Below are positions 31,252-36,217 of a DNA stretch of 36,217 nt, one piece after another; the first letter of the stretch is position 1, and each line of letters opens with the position of its first letter. Position numbers and translations under genes: made by a program. The stretch covers positions 1 to 36,217 of the forward strand of contig CABPYL010000031.1 of the NCBI GenBank assembly GCA_902461565.1, read 5' to 3'. This stretch comes from an uncultured Porphyromonadaceae bacterium. Its GTDB lineage: Bacteria > Bacteroidota > Bacteroidia > Bacteroidales > Muribaculaceae. The notes under the pieces are model-generated. The model made no database searches. It had not been told where the DNA came from and was given only the letters and a program-made list of their open reading frames with translations.

Positions 31252-31944
31252 ATGGCCCAAAAAGAATATGAGAAAATGATAGCCGATGCAAGGCGCAGCG
31301 TAAGTCGAAAATATGGCTTTCGCCAAAGTTCTTATATCAACTTCAAGGTAGAGAACGGCTACTTTTTCTGTCTGATGTTTCTGGGAGACGTTTGGCTTAC
31401 AGTCAAGCCTATGTATGCCGATGATTTATGGTGAGATATATTTGAGGCGACAGAAAATAAGGACGAACCTCTGAGCTTGCGTGGAAAAGGTGCTTTCTCT
31501 CTAAATGGGCAAGTCTTATCTTCAGTGGAGATGGCAATAATTGATGATAAAGGCGAACTCAATGATATAATTGAGAATGTATTCAAAAATGCAAATGATG
31601 TGATATCAGAATTTCTAACTGCGAATCCTGATGCAGACACCTTTTTCCCAGACGAGTCAAAAATGTATTACGACCCCGACCGATTGCAATATCTTATGGC
31701 TCTCATTCATAATGACAGAGAGGAAGAAGTTTTGGCTATAATCAAGGAAGCTCGCAAAAATAAGCATCACTGTATGTTTCAAAGCGGATTATTCAGCGAT
31801 AGCTACACATATATCCGGAGGTGGTGCCATCACCGAATAATTTCTAAAAGAGCTTCCGCTATTAGAAATCACGCAGTCAATATGATCTCCAAGTTCTATG
31901 CTTCTGTCAAGAGACGTTTACACGTTCATGGTTCACATCGTTGA
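31252..31944 (+). pseudogene. Hypothetical gene interrupted by one in-frame stop
   Basis: The frame from ATG 31252 reads 60 residues, stops at TGA (31432-31434), and continues in the same frame to TGA at 31942-31944, with no other stop. The codon before the stop is TGG, and the sequence around it reads YADDLW, stop, DIFEAT. A TGG-to-TGA change would explain it, giving an intact protein of about 229 residues. I do not know the family; I recall similar hypothetical proteins of Bacteroides with a W-W-D-I-like motif here. The product begins MAQKEYEKMIADARRSVSRK and is charged, without a signal. The gene is AT-rich and lies between terminator repeats 1 and 2. Confidence 0.7.
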
Positions 31945-31990
31945 TTAAGCATATCGGAATTTGCTAATCCACACCATTCACCAACAGAAC

Positions 31991-32030
31991 CAGGACCGCG
32001 CGGCCCGGCCCTGCTTTTTATTTTCAGAAT
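31991..32030 (+). repeat. Terminator repeat, copy 2
   Basis: Nearly identical to copy 1, 920 bases further on. It ends the first cassette; the second cassette starts directly after. Confidence 0.85.
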
Positions 32031-32078
32031 TAAAGAAGGAACGTGTCTGCACATAGCTGAAAATCAAAATAAAAGTAT

Positions 32079-32086
32079 TAATTTTG
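32079..32086 (+). promoter_or_regulatory. -7 promoter box in the second cassette
   Basis: TAATTTTG ends three bases before the ATG at 32090, so the transcript would be leaderless or begin inside the start codon region. Confidence 0.45.
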
Positions 32087-32089
32087 TAT

Positions 32090-33154
32090 ATGGAAACAGC
32101 CATTCATATTCATAACGAATCAGAATATAATGAGATATTGCAACAGGCCGTTGCAGTTATTGAAACCGCGAGAGGCAATGCCGCCCGTGCTATTGTCAGT
32201 ACATCCAATGAAATGCACTGGCGGATTGGTCAGCTACTATATGAGCGCAAACTTGACAGCGCACATGGAGATGGCGTAGTAAAACGACTCTCTGCGGATT
32301 TGAAAGCGATGTATCCCAAAATGGGTATGTCGGTAAGTAATTTATGGAATATGAAGCGTTTGTATGCACGCTTTCATAACTCAGATCCAAAACTACAACA
32401 AGCTGTTGGAGTTTTACCGTGGGGACACATCAATCACCTCATTACTAAATTTGGGGATGATGATAATTCTATACTTTATTACGCCGAGAAAACAGTTCAA
32501 AAAGGCTGGAGCCGGGCATTATTGATCAACGCTGTAAAGCTGGAGATGCACAAGCATCAGCCGGAAGCCAACGTGTCAAATAATTTCGCCATTGCTCTGC
32601 CGGAGGCTCAGGCGGCATACGCCAACGAGATTTTCAAGGATTCCTATTGCATGGGGTTTCTCGGCGTTACTGAGCCGCTTCTTGAACTGGAACTTGAACG
32701 AAGATTGGTAGAAAAGATTAAACAGTTCCTCCTTGAACTCGGTCAGGGATTTACATACATCGGCAATCAGCACGTTTTATCCTACAATGGCAAAGATTAT
32801 AAGGTGGATATGCTTTTCTTTCATCGCGGACTTAGGTCGCTCGTTGCCGTCGATTTGAAAATATCCGAGTTCATGCCTGAATATATCAGCAAAATGAATC
32901 TTTATCTCTCGTTGCTTGACAGACTTGAACGTGGAAAAGACGAAAATCCTTCAATAGGCATAATCCTATGCGCCGAAAAAGACAATGTGGAGGTTGAACT
33001 GGCTCTTGAAGGCCTCACAAAACCCATCGGCGTTGCCGAATACAAACTTATCGTTCCCCAGAAAGAGCTGAAACAACTAATCACCGATGAAATAAAGACT
33101 TTCAACCGAGAGATTGCCGACAAAACAGCAGAACACTCTGGAAAGAAAAGCTGA
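32090..33154 (+). CDS. DUF1016/YhcG-like PDDEXK nuclease-domain protein
   Basis: A 354-residue protein of the YhcG family. The N-terminal DUF1016 region includes the IGQLLYERK and LPWGHINHLI motifs, typical of the family's helical domain. The C-terminal half is a PDDEXK-like nuclease with YKVDMLFFHRGLRSLVAVDLK (split D...DLK acidic-lysine core). YhcG proteins are common in accessory regions next to restriction or other defence genes; their precise action is not settled. A TTG-initiated extension to 32084 lies in the -7 box and is rejected. The gene is the only occupant of the cassette between terminator repeats 2 and 3. Confidence 0.85.
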   Translation: METAIHIHNESEYNEILQQAVAVIETARGNAARAIVSTSNEMHWRIGQLLYERKLDSAHGDGVVKRLSADLKAMYPKMGMSVSNLWNMKRLYARFHNSDPKLQQAVGVLPWGHINHLITKFGDDDNSILYYAEKTVQKGWSRALLINAVKLEMHKHQPEANVSNNFAIALPEAQAAYANEIFKDSYCMGFLGVTEPLLELELERRLVEKIKQFLLELGQGFTYIGNQHVLSYNGKDYKVDMLFFHRGLRSLVAVDLKISEFMPEYISKMNLYLSLLDRLERGKDENPSIGIILCAEKDNVEVELALEGLTKPIGVAEYKLIVPQKELKQLITDEIKTFNREIADKTAEHSGKKS

Positions 33155-33187
33155 GCATTGCCGAAATTTTCTTTTCTCCAATGGTAT

Positions 33188-33218
33188 AAGGACCGCGCGG
33201 CACGGCCCTGCTTTTTAT
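33188..33218 (+). repeat. Terminator repeat, copy 3
   Basis: Matches copy 2 over 31 bases with two changes, then diverges after CTTTTTAT. It ends the nuclease cassette. Confidence 0.8.
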
Positions 33219-33252
33219 GTAATAATCGGACTGTTCCGCCGTTATTATACTA

Positions 33253-34677
33253 ATGAAAAAGATTTTCTACATATTCGCGCTTATTCTCGTGTGCGTTTCG
33301 TGCATCGAGGACGGCTTCACCACGTCGCCGTCCGACCAGCCCGTATTCTCCACCGACACCCTCGACATGGGCGTGGTGTTCACAGAGCAGCCCACCACAA
33401 CGCGCCGTTTTCTCGTACATAACCCCCATTCAAAGCAACTGTCGATAAGCGACATCCGTCTTTCCGGCGATTACGCCGACTGTTTCCGCCTGAATGTGGA
33501 CGGCATCAACGGCGACGTGTTCCAGAACGTTGAAATCCGCGGCAAAGATTCCATATTCGTATTCGTGGAGGCAACATTGCCCGAAGGTAGCAAGCCGCTT
33601 ACCACTTTCGAAGCCAGTATCGACTTCACCACCAACGGAGTCATGCAATCGGTTGTTCTGTCCGCACAGGGCCAGAACGTACACCGCATAAAGGCCGAGA
33701 CGCTCACCGCCGACACCCGCCTGGAAGCCGACCTGCCATATGTGGTATACGATTCGCTTGTAGTGGCTCCGGGCGCCACCCTTACCATAGGTCCCGGCAC
33801 TGAAATGCTGTTCCACGACCAGGCCATGCTTGTGGTGCGCGGCTCCCTCAAATGCGAAGGCACCCCGGAGCAACCCGTCGTACTATCAGGCGACCGCACC
33901 GGCAATGTGGTTACCGACATCTCGTTCGACATTATGTCGCGCCAGTGGATTGGTGCTTTCTTCACCTACACCTCGCACGACAACCGATTGGAAAACACCG
34001 TTATAAAGAATACCTGGCAGGGCCTCACCATCGAAGGCGCCACCAATATCGACTATTCGGCACAACCTCAGCTCACAATGATAAACTGCCGTCTGCGCAA
34101 CAGCGGCGGCCTTGTCCTCGAAGCCTATCACACTGGTATTCGTGCCGTCGGTTGCGAGTTTGCCGAGGCTGCCGAAGGCCTCGTCTACCTTCAGGGCGGA
34201 TCGTACCTGTTCAACCACTGCACATTCGCCAACAACTATCTGTTCGCGGCCATCTCCGGACCGGCGATAGGCCTCGGGCATGTCAACGACGATCCCGACA
34301 CGGGTCTTGACGACGAATCCGGCCTGCCCTACACCGCCGCAGAAATCACCAACAGCATAATCTACGGCTACGGCGCCGACATATCACACGGCGACCTCGC
34401 CGGCACAAACATCTACGTGCGCAGCAGTCTCCTCAAGAGTGCCGGCAGCGATGACGACAACTTCATAGGCTGCATCTGGGACACCGACCCGCTGTTCTAT
34501 ACCGTGCGCAACGATTACTTATTCGACTACCGCCTCAAGCCCGAATCGCCCGCCATCGGCGCCGCCGATCCGGCCCTCACCCTTCCGGAGGCCGCTACCG
34601 ACGGCTACGGCATGACACGCACTACTCCCGCCGATCTCGGCGCCTACGTCTTCACCCCACCCAGCGAAGAGGAATAG
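33253..34677 (+). CDS. Lipoprotein with right-handed beta-helix
   Basis: A 474-residue surface or periplasmic lipoprotein. The signal ends in a lipobox, LVCVSC, with C17 as the lipid-bearing cysteine. An immunoglobulin-like region (to about 130) is followed by a beta-helix with repeated hydrophobic turns such as LTIGPGTEMLFHDQAMLVVRG and NRLENTVIKNTWQGLTIEG. The end has the 'choice-of-anchor Q' pattern, RLKPESPAIGAADP and DLGAYVF. Such proteins in Bacteroidales often bind or cleave polysaccharide, but no catalytic residues can be named. No clear promoter lies between it and repeat copy 3, so the transcript start is uncertain. Confidence 0.8.
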   Translation: MKKIFYIFALILVCVSCIEDGFTTSPSDQPVFSTDTLDMGVVFTEQPTTTRRFLVHNPHSKQLSISDIRLSGDYADCFRLNVDGINGDVFQNVEIRGKDSIFVFVEATLPEGSKPLTTFEASIDFTTNGVMQSVVLSAQGQNVHRIKAETLTADTRLEADLPYVVYDSLVVAPGATLTIGPGTEMLFHDQAMLVVRGSLKCEGTPEQPVVLSGDRTGNVVTDISFDIMSRQWIGAFFTYTSHDNRLENTVIKNTWQGLTIEGATNIDYSAQPQLTMINCRLRNSGGLVLEAYHTGIRAVGCEFAEAAEGLVYLQGGSYLFNHCTFANNYLFAAISGPAIGLGHVNDDPDTGLDDESGLPYTAAEITNSIIYGYGADISHGDLAGTNIYVRSSLLKSAGSDDDNFIGCIWDTDPLFYTVRNDYLFDYRLKPESPAIGAADPALTLPEAATDGYGMTRTTPADLGAYVFTPPSEEE

Positions 34678-34695
34678 ACAAAATATCGCATAACG

Positions 34696-34730
34696 AAAGG
34701 GGCCGCGAACGTTCGCGGCCCCCTTGGTTT
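34696..34730. terminator. Bidirectional terminator between the lipoprotein and Ig-repeat genes
   Basis: A perfect 24-base inverted repeat, GGGGCCGCGAAC and GTTCGCGGCCCC, between convergent genes. T-runs are short on both sides. Confidence 0.75.
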
Positions 34731-34744
34731 CTATAGTACAGGAA

Positions 34745-36217
34745 TTATTTCAGGACAACCTTGTAGGCCTGTGTGCCTGCAATCACAATGTGGAAGCCGG
34801 GAGCAAGACCGCTTATGCGGTGCTCACGACCGCTGTAGACAACAGCACCTGAGGCGTCCGTAACTTTGATTTCCACGTCGGCGCCCAGACCGGTAACGAT
34901 GATATCGTTGCCGCGTACGGCTACAGACACTGCTTCAGCGCTGACGTCGTTGATTCCGGCTTTCTCCTTCACCGTTACAACGCATACAGCGTTGAGTGCC
35001 GTGCCGTCCACTGTCGATGCAATTATTACGGCGGTACCGGGCGAGAGAGCGGTTACGGTGCCGTTCTCGTCCACTGATGCCACATCCAGAGCACTGCTGC
35101 TGAACTCTGCTGTCTGCAGGGCCTCGGCAGGCAGGATGGTCGCCTGAAGCGTGGCTGTATCTTCGGTTTCCATTTCAAGCATACTGCTGTCCAGAGTAAT
35201 CGACGTCGCCAACGGCGGCAGCACGGTAACAGTACAGCGGTCGGAAACATCATAGCCACCGTTTGCAACAGCCGTGATAACCGTCTCGCCTATGCCGGTG
35301 GCAACAACAGTACCGTCTTCGCTGACTGTAGCAACTTCCTCGTTCTCCGATATCCATGTAACGGTGAGGTCGGCTGCCTCCTCGGGATAAACGGTAACAT
35401 TCAGTTTTTCCGTATCGCCCAGACGCATTTCCATACTGTTGCGGTCGATAGATATGGTCAGAACCTGCACAGCACGTACATCCACTGCACACTCGGCATA
35501 TACGCCCGAGCCGTCGGTGGCTGTGGCGGTGATAACAGCATCGCCGGCGGAAAGGCCGTATACCACTCCGTTTTCATCCACTCTCGCAATATCGGGTGCC
35601 GACGATTTCCATTTCACATCCTGCGATGCTTCTGCAGGAACTACTGTGGCGGTAAGCTGCTCGGTATCACCGACGAACATCGGCATATCCGTCCGGCTAA
35701 GCGTTACCGACGTCGCCAGCGGCGGCAGTACGGTAACGGTGCAGCGGTCGGAAACATCGTAGCCACCGTTTGCAACCGCCGTGATAACCGTCTCGCCTAT
35801 GCCGGTGGCAACAACAGTACCGTCTTCGCTGACTGTAGCAACTTCCTCGTTCTCCGATATCCATGTAACGGTGAGGTCGGCTGCCTCCTCGGGATAAACG
35901 GTAACATTCAGTTTTTCCGTATCGCCCAGACGCATTTCCATACTGTTGCGGTCGATAGATATGGTCAGAACCTGCACAGCACGTACATCCACTGCACACT
36001 CGGCATATACGCCCGAGCCGTCGGTGGCTGTGGCGGTGATAACAGCATCGCCGGCGGAAAGGCCGTATACCACTCCGTTTTCATCCACTCTCGCAATATC
36101 GGGTGCCGACGATTTCCATTTCACATCCTGCGATGCTTCTGCAGGAACTACTGTGGCGGTAAGCTGCTCGGTATCACCGACGAACATCGGCATATCCGTC
36201 CGGCTAAGCGTTACCGA
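34745..36217 (-). CDS. Bacterial Ig-like (BIG_2) repeat protein, partial
   Basis: The gene enters from beyond the window's right end and its 5' part is missing; about 490 residues are visible. They form tandem BIG_2 domains, alternating two types about 85 residues long, each with motifs such as VTWISENEEVATVSEDGTVV and KWKSSAPDIARVDENGVVYG. They are followed by a last divergent domain and a tail with GLAPGFHIVIAG before KVVLK, which resembles a type IX secretion type A signal. At DNA level the pair of domains repeats every 507 bases, nearly without change. The protein is probably surface-exposed or secreted (inference). Confidence 0.85.
   Translation of the reverse strand, partial: SVTLSRTDMPMFVGDTEQLTATVVPAEASQDVKWKSSAPDIARVDENGVVYGLSAGDAVITATATDGSGVYAECAVDVRAVQVLTISIDRNSMEMRLGDTEKLNVTVYPEEAADLTVTWISENEEVATVSEDGTVVATGIGETVITAVANGGYDVSDRCTVTVLPPLATSVTLSRTDMPMFVGDTEQLTATVVPAEASQDVKWKSSAPDIARVDENGVVYGLSAGDAVITATATDGSGVYAECAVDVRAVQVLTISIDRNSMEMRLGDTEKLNVTVYPEEAADLTVTWISENEEVATVSEDGTVVATGIGETVITAVANGGYDVSDRCTVTVLPPLATSITLDSSMLEMETEDTATLQATILPAEALQTAEFSSSALDVASVDENGTVTALSPGTAVIIASTVDGTALNAVCVVTVKEKAGINDVSAEAVSVAVRGNDIIVTGLGADVEIKVTDASGAVVYSGREHRISGLAPGFHIVIAGTQAYKVVLK

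Noticed and set aside
31432..31434. TGA as a recoded tryptophan or selenocysteine codon
   Set aside because: TGA is the normal stop of many genes here (for example pgpA-neighbour overlaps), and no selenocysteine insertion structure is apparent; a nonsense mutation is simpler.
31071..33218. Integron-type attC sites or CRISPR repeats at the terminator copies
   Set aside because: No attC core sites, no integrase and no regular spacers; the copies are ordinary terminators in structure.
1..36217. tRNA, rRNA, riboswitch, insertion sequence or prophage genes
   Set aside because: No intergenic stretch shows a cloverleaf, known riboswitch core or transposase; most gaps are under 300 bases.

Overview
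The window looks like chromosome of a gut-type Bacteroidales bacterium, most likely Muribaculaceae or a close relative (inference). The reasons are Bacteroidota promoters (TTTG, about 20 bases, then TAnnTTTG) in front of most transcription units, Bacteroidota-type families (DUF3078, DUF4831, four-helix-bundle 'suffix' protein), two secreted proteins with tails resembling type IX secretion signals, and an inositol-lipid locus like that of Bacteroides. Neighbouring genes often overlap by four bases (ATGA).

Layout. 1-573: remnant of a four-helix-bundle gene, then the mdh leader. 574-1584 (+): malate dehydrogenase. 1642-3668 (-): a polyprenol-phosphate-sugar synthase-like glycosyltransferase and dihydroorotase. 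3775-8937 (-): a six-gene unit, phoH-like, purC, menG/ubiE, a DUF3078 outer-membrane barrel and two small secreted proteins. 9090-11204 (-): membrane 4Fe-4S protein, thyA, folA. 11271-13428 (-): an AT-rich restriction-modification pair inserted upstream of dnaE. 13651-21197 (+): dnaE, trxA, nnr, a DUF4831 protein and a GT32 glycosyltransferase, followed by a possible small RNA. 21457-29157 (-): a nine-gene lipid locus. 29465-31045 (+): a secreted protein. 31071-33218: two gene cassettes bracketed by three near-identical copies of a terminator; the first holds a gene broken by a stop codon, the second a DUF1016/PDDEXK nuclease. 33253-34677 (+): a beta-helix lipoprotein. 34745-end (-): a bacterial Ig-like repeat protein with 507-bp tandem DNA repeats, cut by the window edge.

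The most interesting region is 21457-29157. It encodes myo-inositol-phosphate synthase, two different CDP-alcohol phosphotransferases, two phosphatases (PgpA-like and HAD), an Aur1-like PAP2 enzyme, a GtrA membrane protein, a PlsC-like acyltransferase and an ATP-grasp enzyme. Most of this matches what is known of Bacteroides inositol phospholipid and inositol-phosphoryl-ceramide synthesis. The ATP-grasp enzyme, the second CDP-alcohol enzyme with an altered active-site spacing, and the HAD protein go beyond the minimal pathway and suggest a branched or extended inositol-lipid system. The second point of interest is the terminator-bracketed cassette array at 31071-33218.
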